Positions 44,608-55,870 of a DNA stretch of 64,000 nucleotides are shown in pieces. Every line of letters starts with the position of its first letter. Position 1 is the stretch's first letter. Origin of the DNA: Bedellia somnulentella (lineage: Eukaryota > Arthropoda > Insecta > Lepidoptera > Bedelliidae). The notes below the pieces were generated by a model. The model was not told where the DNA came from, did no database searches, and saw only the letters and a program-made list of their open reading frames with translations. The translations under genes were made by a program, and so were the position numbers. The stretch lies in assembly GCA_963576735.1 (NCBI GenBank), contig OY755171.1, positions 12,400,001 to 12,464,000 of the forward strand. Reading direction: 5' to 3'.

Positions 44608-46549
44608 TGTAATATATATATGTTTATATGTTTGTTACATAAAAACAAATATCAGTTTACAAATAACGTTTGAATTAATGTCGAACGATTAATCGTCACA
44701 TGCTTTACAAACCGATTCTTATCCAATCGAGCAATGAAATCGAGCGTTACGTTATGCCGGTCGACCGACCGATATCGTTTCGCAGTTTGCTCACTAATAT
44801 TACATAATGTAAGTAACGGGGATATCGGAATTATATGAAAGATTCAACTGTAAAGTTTTCCTTTCGACATTCGAAACGTTTCAGCTAAATAACCCCGCGG
44901 AGACACCTCGAGAGCTTCCAACACACTTAGCTGAATTGGATCCGAGATGGACTCGCCATCTTGAGACGGGACTGCACTTGCGCTAGCTTCACTAACGAAA
45001 CGAGTAAAGATACTTCATATCTTCTAATATTAGGTCCTGCTTTTTTATATTTAAAAACTTGACTCTGTCGGCGATTATTTTTCTATGTGGAAAAAAATCA
45101 TATTTATATTTTAGGTTTACTTGATAGTTTTGTTCGAATAATATTATCACTGTGCGTACTTAACAGTGATAATATTTTCACATATTTTTTTAACAAATTA
45201 GCACTTTGTATTGCAAATCAGTTCTTATAGAGTTTGGTGTGTCACAGAAACCCGTCATTTCGAAAACATTATAATTATATAATAAACAAAGCTTACAACT
45301 TGGCTTTAATCTCTCGTAAAACCAGCAATATTTTATTTATTTGTACTATTTCTTCATTAGTTAGGTCCTTCAATAACCCGTAGTTCTCTTCTCACTATTA
45401 CGATGTGCACTCGGAAAGAATAGAAAAGTTAAAAGGAAATTCCTGTTGTCTAATATCATCATTACCGACAATGGAGATCATATTGTCATAGAATGACTGA
45501 ATGCCATATGGAATGTTCGTCTTCCAGGCGTGAAAACCTAGTACTATTATATTGGTTTATATCCCCTCATTGACTGTCTTCCACTTTAAACTATTTTTAA
45601 TTTTGATACGTCTATAAACTTTCTTATAAATCACACATGTTTATAAGCTCTTACTTTTATAAAATTCGATACATTTAAAACTCACTGATAATATTATGTC
45701 TTTCAACAAAATAAACTTTAATAATAGCTAAACGTTGTCAATAATTTATTAATAAACAGATATATTTTTATTAACATGTAATATTTTGTTATATAGTTAA
45801 GGCGTTTCCATTCTTCATAAATCAGTTACTATAAAAACATTCCTGTTATTTACAATGAAAACTAATTAATGAAAACTTTATCAGAGAATGATCATTTACC
45901 ATCGCACTTTTACACCTTATCAAATAATTATTTTTATATTTAAAAGAAAACGTAATGTGAAATTATGCACAATATCTGGCTGTGCAAAGAATCTCTAACT
46001 AATATGATTTGATAATGTTAACACAAGATCTAGAAAACTTTTTCCATTTATCGTAAAAGAAGTTCCATGATTAACTTGTCATTGTCGATTCACGGCACGT
46101 GTACATTATTTCAGATTAAGATATCGATTTGGATGTCGTATTGAATATCGAGGTTTCACGCTTATGTTCATATTTTTTTGGCAAAGAAACTGATCCCATG
46201 CATATCTGATTTGATATGCTTGCGTGAAAACTCCACAGTAAGAGAATTTACATAATCAGAATCAACATGATGCTGCTGAAATACGAAATACATAGTGAAG
46301 GCTTCGTGGGGAACGACAGACGTTTTCATAGCTTAGATATTATGATGCGTGTAAAACATATGTGATAGTTATTTCGGTTTATTGCTATCAAGTAATTTTC
46401 ATAGAAACAAGTTTTTATTTAAGACACATAGTATGGTGTTGGTTTAAGATAGTCCTTTTTTTGCCAAGGTGTAACACAAGATACGAAGCAACTTGTATGT
46501 AGCCATTTAAGTACTACTACTACTACTGATGACATTTTGAATCTAAAAG
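44608..46549. other. No gene identified
   Basis: AT-rich. GC-richer parts at 44740-44770 and 44890-45000 (for example CCGGTCGACCGACCGATATC) could be regulatory. A perfect hairpin is listed separately. Confidence 0.35.
45140..45176. repeat. Perfect 14-bp stem, 9-nt loop inverted repeat
   Basis: AATATTATCACTGT and ACAGTGATAATATT are exact complements separated by nine bases. It may be a MITE remnant or a structured element; no terminator-like T run or known family. Confidence 0.75.
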
Positions 46550-46770
46550 AAAAGAAATTCAAAGTAATTATAAAACGCAGTCTTCATTTAAAAGATTATT
46601 ACAGTTTAAATGATTATATGATAAATTAAACTGCTTGGTGTCACCAGGGCTCTATTCAGGTATTTTATATACACCAATATTGTAATATGACTAAGAAAAG
46701 ATGTGTGTTGCTGAGTTTCTTACGGGTTCTTCTCGCAACAATAAACCTTCCAAATCCGAAGTAGAGTCAG
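46550..46770 (-). repeat. Dispersed repeat family D, copy 2
   Basis: Inverted relative to 32525-32730. Shared blocks include AAACTGCTTGGTGTCACC, ATTGTAATATGAC, TTACGGGTTCTTCTCGCAAC and AAATCCGAAGTAGA. Probably the 3' region of a retroelement; class unknown. Confidence 0.65.
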
Positions 46771-47308
46771 TAGAGTAAGATTTAACTTATACGTAAGTTT
46801 GTGACGTTCAAAAAATAGAGAACATTTCTTTTAATTTTGAAATAAATATTTTTATCTTTATCTTATCTTTTTAAGTGATTATTGGAATATGTTCCTAGAA
46901 ACACATGACAAACCATTCTTCATATTAAAACTTTTTCCTGATCTCTCATCATCTCATTCAACATACAATGGTTGCATATACCATCAAATAGTACAAGTTG
47001 AAGTTAACCAACTTATACTGCAGTTCAATAAAAATCTTATTTTTGATTTATTCTTAGCTGGCGTTTTTATTCCCATATTGTAGGAGTACATGGGAAATAA
47101 CTTGTCGGCTATGGTGTGGGGAGGGATTTAGAATTATTACACATAACGTACCATGGATTTTCATAAAAACTTAACGTGTACACAAATCTTCACAAAAATC
47201 CTATCGAACAGAGAATCGATATTGACAGACAAACAGAGAGACACAGTTTAAAAAAAAATATTCGAAGATTTTGAATCTGTATAAGTAAATCAAGATTTAA
47301 TTCAAAAT

Positions 47309-47527
47309 ACATACATACATACATATGCCCACGGCTATAAATCCCTAAAAAGGGTAGCCAGAGCTAAGGAATTAAAAATTCCTCAGCCACATTTGGAAAG
47401 TTGAGTGGGGAAATGATGGTAAAATAAAGGTTGTTGGTGATGGGTGTCCAACCGCATCTCTCAAAAATCCCTTAAAAGCCTTAATACCGTTAGTCGCCTC
47501 TTACATACACCCACCTACACACTACAC
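47309..47527 (-). mobile_element. Family A SINE-like element with 12-bp duplication and a 5' deletion
   Basis: Flanked by TTAATTCAAAAT at 47297-47308 and 47528-47539. The body is well preserved, but the segment coding for GGCTTAGAATAGCACTACC at the 5' end is deleted (CACCCACC joins CTACACACTACAC directly). Confidence 0.88.
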
Positions 47528-47716
47528 TTAATTCAAAATCTAAAATCAAATAAATGATAACATAGAAAATTTATAATTGAAACTAAAATTAATGAGCATA
47601 AAAACTGAGCGCTTGAGACATTCGTTATCGAAGTTACTCGCAGCATAAGAAATATTCTAGACTAATGGCTCTCCCTTTTCTATAGTTGAATAGAAATGCT
47701 CAAGTGGAAAAAGAAT

Positions 47717-47902
47717 CTATTCTCTCAAACAGCAAATGTCAGTGCAGCCACAATAGTTCGATATCCATGTAGACGCAATAAAAGGTATGAAGGGAGTATT
47801 ATCCGCTTGATCAAATCTCCTAATAACTTGGAGGCACAACGAGCCCAATGTTGCGAAAACTAATGTGAACCAGACCAGCTTTCTCACACCATATTTTTCC
47901 AT
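47717..47902 (-). CDS. Small open frame with one predicted membrane segment, unrecognised
   Basis: A 61-codon frame starts MEKYGVRKLVWFTLVFATLG and continues SLCLQVIRRFDQ, ending at 47717. It contains one hydrophobic stretch (about residues 9-25) flanked by basic residues, and a cysteine-rich C-terminus (YCGCTDICC). The juxtaposition of a Y-G-V-R-x-L-x-W motif with a membrane segment faintly recalls the N-terminal region of DEG/ENaC (pickpocket) channels, which would make it an exon or pseudogene fragment. This resemblance is weak. No splice donor is obvious before the stop, and codon use does not stand out. It may be a chance frame. Confidence 0.2.
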   Translation of the reverse strand: MEKYGVRKLVWFTLVFATLGSLCLQVIRRFDQADNTPFIPFIASTWISNYCGCTDICCLRE

Positions 47903-48688
47903 CTACTCCTCCGCTGTATTGGTTTTGTTGGGCGGCAAAGTATTTAAGATTATATTCTTATAATAGATAGAGTTGTTTTTATTAATGTTTGATATTTTCA
48001 TAATACGTATTAGGAAACATTATAGAAATAGAATATGAAATGTAATACAAATAGAAAAATAATAGAATCGTTAAGAATGTTTTTTTTCTGAGTTTTTTCT
48101 TCAAAATATCAACCTAAATTAGAAAACTAATTCTTATTTTGTGCTCATCTATATCAGTTTGATGATAGATTTATATGTATTACTTTTTTAACCCTAATTT
48201 CAATGCTTACTATCTAGGGTGTGCATTTATGCATTAATTTAAAACATCACAAACTGTGTATTAAAATTAGAAACTTAATAAAGCAGCAACATTAGGAGGG
48301 AGCTAGAGCATGTTAGTGACAGTGGTAACCAGCAAGCTCCCTACGTTTTACGTTCATTCGTCACACATTCGGGGCGTGAAATGACATCGCGCTTCACATG
48401 GCTGCGGCACGGCGGTGAGCCGTGGTCACTTGCGGTTATATTACCCCATAACAAATACACTAAATCGGAAAGTCATATAAGCATAAAGCTGGGGCTTAGA
48501 GAATAAATTGACTTTTTATTATTTCAATTTTTTACACCCTTAACTTTGGTTTTTAGGGAAAGCCGGTTGTGTTTTTCTTAAAAATTGATTTATTTTGCGT
48601 GCATAAGTATAAAACGTTGAGCCTCTGCTCAAATTATTGCTTAAATAATGTCTAAATATTGTAAAATAGAGGATAGCTAGTGATGAGT
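47903..48688. other. No gene identified; GC-richer patch at 48290-48430
   Basis: The patch 48290-48430 (CGGCACGGCGGTGAGCCGTGG) contains short inverted motifs. No frame or splice signal is convincing. Confidence 0.35.
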
Positions 48689-48788
48689 ATGGCCAACAAC
48701 CATTCAAAGTCTGAATATCCTTGGTCGCCTCTAACGATACTTACAGGAAGAAAAGGTAAATGCTTTGCCAAACCGACATTACATATCA
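48689..48788 (-). repeat. Family A SINE-like element, 5' fragment, degraded
   Basis: Complement of the 5' part: CTTGGTCGCCTCTAACG, ACAGGAAGAAAAGGTAAATG, CCGACATTACA. Confidence 0.45.
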
Positions 48789-48937
48789 ATTAAATAATAT
48801 ACTCTCTTTAATGTCAAATAAAAGTAAAACCAACTTTATATTCGAATTTCGTTATGAATGTGAGTTTATCGACAAACGAACATATAACGACACAATATTA
48901 TATAATAAAAATATATAAAAAATATACCGTTTATAAT

Positions 48938-49175
48938 TTATGATGACTATTGCTCAGTGGGTAGAAAACCGCCTATCGTGCAGACGACTAGTGTTCTAAT
49001 CCCGGGTGGGGCCTACACTAATTTATCTTGTCTTTTCTAAAGACATCTGTGTGGTTAGTTTATCATGGTTGTTAGCGGTGAGGGAAAATATCGTGAGGAA
49101 ACCCACATAGCTAAGTTGAACTAAGTCATGTGACAATGTATTCCTACAAAAACGGCGATAGGCGCAGGCATTTGT
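48938..49175 (+). mobile_element. Family B SINE, head and body
   Basis: ATTGCTCAGTGGGTAGAAAA (A box) and GTTCTAATCCCGGGTGGGG (B box), then GGTTGTTAGCGGTGAGGG, GTGAGGAAACCCACATAGC, GTCATGTGACAATGTATTC and AAACGGCGATAGGCG. The 3' half and tail are missing after about 49175. Links the tRNA-like head to the body and so defines the family. Confidence 0.8.
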
Positions 49176-50111
49176 GAGTTATGGTAAATTTTAAATATTT
49201 TAAAACATATAGTCAATTCTTTTAAAATTGTAATAAAAAGAGTTGTCTAAATTCTTCTTTTGTCCAAACTATCATGATGTAAATATCGTAATGAACTCTC
49301 CAAACGTCACCTGCTAAAGACCAAATCTCTAAACAGGAATCAGGTTAACTGATACATTTGTTCGTAGCACTAATGGAGAACTTAGTCGACAGACAGGACA
49401 CACAAATGTATGTAGGCAACCCCATGTGAATACTTAAATGACCGTTTCCGGCCACGCAAACTTCCCATTAAGGTTGTTGGCAAGACGATGTATATACTAC
49501 ATATGACTGTAGTAAAGCTGTCAAAATGAGTATGCTACTGAAACACTTAAACTAAGTGAAAAGGTAACGTTTGTTTCTTTGTCTGTAGGTAATAATGTCC
49601 AGTTTCAAATACACCAGGTATGGGTTAGAATGCCGAATCATTGGATTTTTTGATTTATCAGTCATTTTTTATGTGAGAATACGTCATAGTATGAAATCCT
49701 CATTACTGAGATCATACTTGATCATGTCTAAATACTTGCAGTGCAGTTTGTCCCCTATTTAGATGTTTCCGATGTTCAGTGCTCAGGGTGAACCTAAAAT
49801 AAAAAAACCTAATCTTTTTTACGATCATCTGTTCTAAGATTCGGGATTCATTAAAATATAATCACAAAGTCTAAAAATAAATTGGAAGGTAAAGGTGAAT
49901 TCAAATTTAATTAAGCATTGTTAATGTTGAGTAAATTTGATTTTGTAAAAACACACTAAATGTTTTTGATCTTTAAAGAATAAATAGTTTTATTTTCATA
50001 TTTTGAATACACTGGTTATATGAACATTTTTTTCTAATTAGATAAACTAGGATAAAAGTATTGAACCATTCTGAGTTTTGGGTAATTATAACTTCCTTCT
50101 TTATCCCATTT
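49176..50111. other. No feature identified
   Basis: AT-rich without convincing frames. Confidence 0.35.
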
Positions 50112-50247
50112 AACGGTTGGAGACCCATCACCAACAACCTTTATTTCACCATCTTTTCCCCATACAACTTCCAAAAGTGGCTGAGGAATTTCTAATTCCT
50201 TAGCTCTGGCTACCCCTTTTAGGGATTTATAGCCGTGAGTATATGTA
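50112..50247 (+). mobile_element. Family A SINE-like element, 5'-truncated, interrupted in its tail by a family B copy
   Basis: Starts at ACGGTTGGAGACCC and is nearly identical to the reference to GTGAGTATATGTA; then family B sequence begins and TATGTATGTATG resumes after it. Confidence 0.8.
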
Positions 50248-50249
50248 AA

Positions 50250-50490
50250 TGAGGGAAAACATCGTGAGGAAACCCACATGGCTGAGTTGTACTTAGTCAT
50301 GTGACAGTGTATTCGTACAAAACGGCGATAGGCCTGCCCCCTATCACGTGAGTACACTGTCTAAGCAAAACGTGGGTACCTTCTCTGGAAACTAGATGGC
50401 GCTTGCCATGTGAGTTCAGGAGTATTGGTACCTCTGCCAACCTCTTCGGGGATAAACGGCGTGAACGTTTATGTTATGTTATATGTATGT
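50250..50490 (+). mobile_element. Family B SINE, body and complete 3' end
   Basis: Runs from GAGGGAAAACATCGTGAGG through GATAGGCCTGCCCCCTATC to CTCTGCCAACCTCTTCGGGG, AACGGCGTGAACG and TTATGTTATG. The head is missing. Provides the reference 3' tail of family B. Confidence 0.8.
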
Positions 50491-50579
50491 ATGTATGTTC
50501 TATATCCCATTTCTTTCATCTTTATGTAAACGAGAACTTAGTAATACTCGTACTATTTCCGTTTCACTATAAAAGTGAA

Positions 50580-50680
50580 AAAGAAGAAGCTAGAGCTTCA
50601 GAATCATTATTTTCCCAGTTATTGATTGAAGTTGAGTGGGACGTAATGGTAAAATATTGGAAGAAAGATGTGGTTCCAGA
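50580..50680 (-). repeat. Family A SINE-like element, degraded fragment
   Basis: GAAGCTAGAGCTTCAGAAT, GAAGTTGAGTGGGACG and ATGGTAAAATATTGG match the complement of the 3' half. An open plus frame running through here (50403-50792) is an accident of the two repeats. Confidence 0.45.
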
Positions 50681-51062
50681 TACATCGAGCAGACCCTATT
50701 TTGAAGTCTTTAGATCGGAAGCAACACGAGTTCACGAGAAACACAAATTCCTCATGGAGGAATCTGTCGTCCACCTTTATCTATTTAAGTAGTATTTGCT
50801 GAATTAACCTGAATTTATGTAATAGCTAGATTTTATTAATTGCCAGACCAGAAAAAGTAGAAAAAATTTTAGATTCAGATTAAGCAAAAGAAGTACAAAA
50901 TTGGATTTTAGATTTCCGTAAATTGCAATAGTGCCTATACAACATAGCTACGTAAAGAACAGACAGATATATCTTGTAAAACTTTCAAACGTTAAAGCGT
51001 AACAAACAAAAATTTTGAAAATACCACCTAGTTTCTATAAAATGCTACAGCTATTCCAAATA
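50681..51062. other. No feature identified
   Basis: AT-rich. Confidence 0.35.
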
Positions 51063-51321
51063 TCCTTACTAATATTATAAATCGGAAAGTGAGTTTGTTT
51101 GTTTGTTTGTTTGTTACGCCTTCATGCCGTTACTTTTACCGATTGCTTTCGAATTTAGCAGACGTTTAGTTATAAGTACGGATTAAATAAAAGGGTATTT
51201 TTTATCTCGAAAAATGATATTCCCGAGGGATATCGTAGGAATGAGAAATGTTCTTATAGTTGTGCTTCATACCGGAATATAACCGAATTCCACGTAGGCG
51301 AAGCCGTGGGCGGAAAGCTAG
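51063..51321 (+). mobile_element. Helitron-like non-autonomous element, complete
   Basis: Begins TCCTTACTAATATTATAAAT after an A and ends GGGCGGAAAGCTAG before a T, i.e. TC...CTAG inserted in AT without target duplication. A hairpin CCACG-TAGGCGAAGC-CGTGG lies just before the CTAG end, as expected for a Helitron 3' terminator. A (GTTT)n run sits near the 5' end. This layout is common in lepidopteran genomes. Confidence 0.7.
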
Positions 51322-53799
51322 TTTTGAAATATAACTTTCTCGAAAAATACAAAACAAACCTCCCTTTGTAGAGAAGGCCATCGTAAAAATAAACTTAATA
51401 TGAAGCACCTTAGGGCGACACCGAGCTAATAACAGTTTTTTGACGTTAAACATGAAAAAAGCTTTTCCCATTTAGCAGAAATGTGTACTTCGTGTATCGG
51501 GTCCCTTAAACAGACATTATTACGAGGGGTTCACAGTCGCATAGAACGTGACATTTTTAGAAACATTTTCCTATCACGTTGTTTGAAATATATGAACTTT
51601 GAATACCCAAAAATAATAGCAAACAAACCAGAGGGTTTCATATGCCCTTTTGCGTAAAGCCCTCTCTACGGGGGAGATATAGAGAGTTAATTATAGTATT
51701 TATTCAGCTTATTGGTAGAGTTCATAAAAAATCTTACATTAGTTAAAAAAATGACATGTGACATGCAGCTAGTCACCTACCGACTAGACTACGGACGACA
51801 AAATATATTCATTAGTCTTAATCTTATCAACATGGTTAAGTTAACATTAGTTCAGCAATGAATATTAAAGATGAAATATTGGATGGTTGCTTTCCAGTGT
51901 TCAGAAAGTTATGTACATTTCTTCCGGGATGATACGTTTACTAAGCAATTATGTATACCTTTAAAATCATTAATTATGACGTCAATAATTAAAACCTTCA
52001 ATATTCAAGGGCAATCGTATTATTCATGTGTTGTCAGTGATTTTGCTATAACATGGTTATAAAACTGTAAGTATATCAACATCACAATAAAATAATTTAG
52101 AGGCTTTTTTGTTTCACAACTGTGAAAATCAATGAGTTGATATGAGTTAAATAAATAAGCTAATATTCTTTTTTTTAATCAGCAGTGTCATAAACTTCAA
52201 CTCAAAATTTCTTACTGATATGGGTTCATATTAAAAATGTTTTACATTTTATTGATAAGAAGGGAACGTCTTAAATAATCGAACATGTCTTATGAAAAGC
52301 TATTATACACATATTAATTTCAATGTCCCTCATTTTACTCTAACCCTTTTGGAGAAAAAAACAATTTTAATTGGAAATTGGACTTTGTGCTTGCTACAAC
52401 ACTAATAGCTGGGTTCTTTTCGTTAGTAATTAGTCATATTATTTGTAAGGGGACACAAAGGAAGTCCGTCAGTAGGTCGCTTGGCTTTTGGACAAAGCGT
52501 TCACCAACAAAGGGCTTAAGGCTTAGATGTCGCCGCCGAGCCTCCGCTGCCGTCCTGAAATTTGTTTCATTAAACAGGCCGACCGAAATTCCTCTTTTCT
52601 TTTACACCCGCGCAAATTCTGGTAAATGAATTTAATATCAAATATTTCGCGGCTCTGCGTTTACCAAAGCTGTTCTTAAGGGACTGAGTTGTTTTTAGAA
52701 TCCATGATATTGCTGAAGTCTATTCCGTGTTTGATTACGGCGATAAGACGTAATACAGTATTTTTCTTTTGTAATCCTGAGTTTTTCTTTTAATTGCAGT
52801 TTAAAATTAGTTACGTATTTTATTACATCCATTAAATTTCTGTATTAAAAGTTGTTTGAAACACGGAACGGATTATAAGAACACTTATTCATTTCTTTCC
52901 ATGGTCTAAAAACTCACCAATCAGTCAGCAGAGGAAACCAACAAAAAAAAATGTTAACATTATGTAACAATTAAAAAGGAAATTCTTATAGTATAAAATA
53001 ATAAAAGAAGCACTATTGAAACTGATACTCCATTTTTCTGTGCTCTTCGTAGATTCATTAAATATATCCCAAAAGTTTTAAAAAACATACGTATAGTAAA
53101 AATATACTGATTGAAAAACGATCTTAGAAATAATTTCTTATATTCTTCTTTCAATAGCTTTCAGCAAGAAAAGGTTGAAACACAAACAGGATGGAAAACA
53201 GGAAAAAGCTGGGTCACGTCACTAATACAGTTAATGACAATTTCATAGTACGGATTTGTTTCTAGCATACCTAGGGAAACAATTAACGACAACAATATGA
53301 TCATTGTCAAACATAGATAAAACCATTCTATATGGGCACCTACACTACTTATAACCAACTATTGTTCTGTGCTCAAATATGTGGAGTTATGAAACAGAAT
53401 AGACAACATAAACATGATACACAATGAAGAACAATACGGCTGCGCTCGGATAGAAGATTACCTTCATCAAAAGCTGCGGCTATTCTTGATAGAACAGTGT
53501 TAAATATAAAAAGCAGCTCTGGAACAAAGAGGCACGTGAGGCAAATTATTTATGTATTGCCGCGGTCGCTCTAATTACGTGAGACCTTTTGTTTCGTTGA
53601 CCCTCGCGGCTCTAGCCCGTTTCAGGCACTCTTTACCTTTTGCACAATCACACATATACAGCTCATATGAAACTACTGAGTTTCCAACTTTGCTCTTTTT
53701 TCACTCGTTAGTAATGTTTATTTTTCATTTACGTTTTTGAACAAATGTAGCAGACTTGGCCATGGATATATACTATTCTTAGGTCATTAGTTTCTATTC
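51322..53799. other. No gene identified; GC-richer patches
   Basis: Patches at 52520-52560 (GTCGCCGCCGAGCCTCCGCT) and 53560-53640 are GC-rich. The first has, on the minus strand, a CAAATTTCAG acceptor followed by DGSGGSAATSKP-stop, too short to call. Remaining DNA is plain AT-rich. Confidence 0.3.
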
Positions 53800-54045
53800 G
53801 TACCAACATATACTCACGGCTATAAATCCCTAGAATCGGCTAGCTAGAGCTGCACAATAAGATAATATTTAGCCATTTTTAGATGTTGAGCGGGGAAAAG
53901 ATAGAAACATAAAGGTTGTTGGGAATGCATCTCCAACCACATCGCCCAAAAATCAATTAAAAGGCCCTGATTCCCTTAGTCATCCCCTACGAGCTTAAAC
54001 GGAAAGAAATGGGGTAGTAATATTTTAAGCCACCTACACAGCTAC
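53800..54045 (-). mobile_element. Family A SINE-like element, full length, diverged
   Basis: All landmarks are present in order (tail ACATATACTCACGGC, CATCGCCCAAAAATC, GAAATGGGGTAGT, CACCTACACAGC), with many substitutions. Confidence 0.75.
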
Positions 54046-54054
54046 CATTAGTGT

Positions 54055-54300
54055 ACCCATCCTGGCAAACCTATGGAAAATATTTATAAAAAAAATGCAT
54101 ACATGCTCTTTTATTCTTCATACTTTGGACCTCACCACCACGACGTATCCACCTCTAGAAATCTCTTTCAGCAATTTATTATAGCCCATCCTCTAAATGT
54201 TCCTAACCCCTTCTAATGTTCATCTTCGATATGTCTACACAACCACCTTTCACAATGCACCTCAACTATTCCTCACTAAATCACATAATACATACAACAT
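54055..54300 (-). repeat. Family C LINE 3'-end fragment, degraded
   Basis: CCATCCTGGCAAACCTATGG, ATACATGCTCTTTTATTCTT and CTTTCAGCAATTTATTATAG match the complement of the LINE C-terminal coding region and its upstream block. The terminal tail is absent, cut by the adjacent family A copy. Confidence 0.6.
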
Positions 54301-54387
54301 AAACTTTATGTAACATGGAAACTACATAAATGCATATAAATAAATATTCTTTTGTAGCTGGAAAGGCATGTGTGAAGTTCTCCTATA

Positions 54388-54470
54388 TAATACATACATA
54401 TACTCACGGCTATAAATCCCTAGAAGAGGTAGCCAGAGCTAAGGAACAAAAAATTCCTCAGCCACTTTTT
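54388..54470 (-). repeat. Family A SINE-like element, 3' third
   Basis: CATACATATACTCACGGC to AATTCCTCAGCCACTTTT; very close to the consensus, then cut off at an AT-rich junction, as expected for 5' truncation. Confidence 0.75.
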
Positions 54471-55729
54471 ATATATTATGATCATAATATTAGTATTATA
54501 TAGAGGTCAGGGCGGGGGCGAGCGGGGATAGCTGACTGCTGCGTGTACGCAACTACCACACTCACCGGTTTACCGTTTATGACACACGCAAGGACTTTAC
54601 GTTGGTGTCAATAACACTTTTTTCTTAGCACAAATATAAAAAAAAAAAATATGCAGTACATTGAATTACGACTCCTATACATGATACTGATATATAATAT
54701 GCTTCGCCGAAAGTTATTCCACAAACACGCTGTACATATGCAATTTCATTATTTAAATTTAAATCAGGAAATTGTAATTTGATTATATCCGATCGCAAAC
54801 AGAACAATATGTATAAAAAGCAAATTCATTTTATTAGTATTTAAAGCATCCGATTGTTTCCTGAGCCGCGACTGAAACAATTGCATTCGTTTAGCGCGTC
54901 ATCAGTTTTGTGTTGTGGCGAATTCCCTTTTATTTTCATTCGATATCCCATTGTTTTCGGCGTAAGTAATTTGCATATATGTATAGCCTGAAAGCGAACA
55001 AAAGAATTTTACAGTTTATTTTATTGTTCAAAAGAAAATGCACCAGTGACAAGGTGAAATCCTGTATAATATTCATACGCAATAAATATTGAAGATGCGC
55101 AAGACGTGCAAGGCAGACGGCAGGAGGTAGGGTCGGGGATGTACTCCCTGTTCACAAAAACTTTTTATTTTTTACTCCCGAATAAAGATGAAAAAACTTA
55201 AAAAAAGTATATTAATATATCCCAAGTTCCTGGAATGCTATGTGCCGATGTTGCGCGGAAAGTTTTACGCTTAATTATTCTGCCCGAATAATAAAATGCA
55301 AGAAGTCGTGTTTCGTAAATTCGAAAACTTCTGGAATACTTAATGTTTGTGCTCTGTAACGTATTAAAAATATTTCGGGTGTATTAAAATTAGACTTATT
55401 TTTCGAAAGTCAATTCTCGATGAATTATTAAATGATTGACGCGCATGAACCAACTGTGTTATTAGCTCAAACCAAATATGATTTTGTATTAAATACGTGC
55501 CAAATTAAAACAATGATAATAACAATGACTAAATGATATGAGAGTTGTGCAATGCAAGCATTGTGTGAAAATGACACATTCCTAAAAACTTTTCTCATTA
55601 GTAATGTATAACATTGTGCAAATAGTATGAAAATGTTTTCAGTAAATAATGTGCGGGTTGCATCGGAATTTCAGCGAAAGTGATGCGTGCAGAGCATGCG
55701 ATGTGAGACTGTGGTGGCAGTGTCTCGGG
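54471..55729. other. No gene identified
   Basis: AT-rich except 54505-54600, which contains CACTCACCGG, a good splice donor on the minus strand, but lacks a matching acceptor. Confidence 0.3.
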
Positions 55730-55870
55730 ACGCGGGGCGGGCGGGCGGCGCGGGGGGGGGACTCGTATCACCCCGCACACCGGTATCGATTGCCCCAGTT
55801 GAGAGCGGGGCGGAAGTAATGATAGAACGGGATGCAACCACCGACTGATCCTGTCCACGCGGACTACTCT
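55730..55870. promoter_or_regulatory. GC-rich, G-run-containing patch
   Basis: GGGACGCGGGGCGGGCGGGC followed by a run of nine G. Similar in composition to 38700-38740. It may mark a promoter or first exon of one of the interleaved genes; no exon boundary is assignable. Long minus-strand frame is probably a composition effect. Confidence 0.3.

Noticed and set aside
50034..50357. Open frame of 107 codons on the minus strand
   Set aside because: Antisense reading of the family A and B copies at 50112-50490; a by-product of repeats.
50403..50792. Open frame of 129 codons on the plus strand
   Set aside because: It runs through the family B SINE end and a reversed family A fragment; its first half is SINE sequence and no domain is present.
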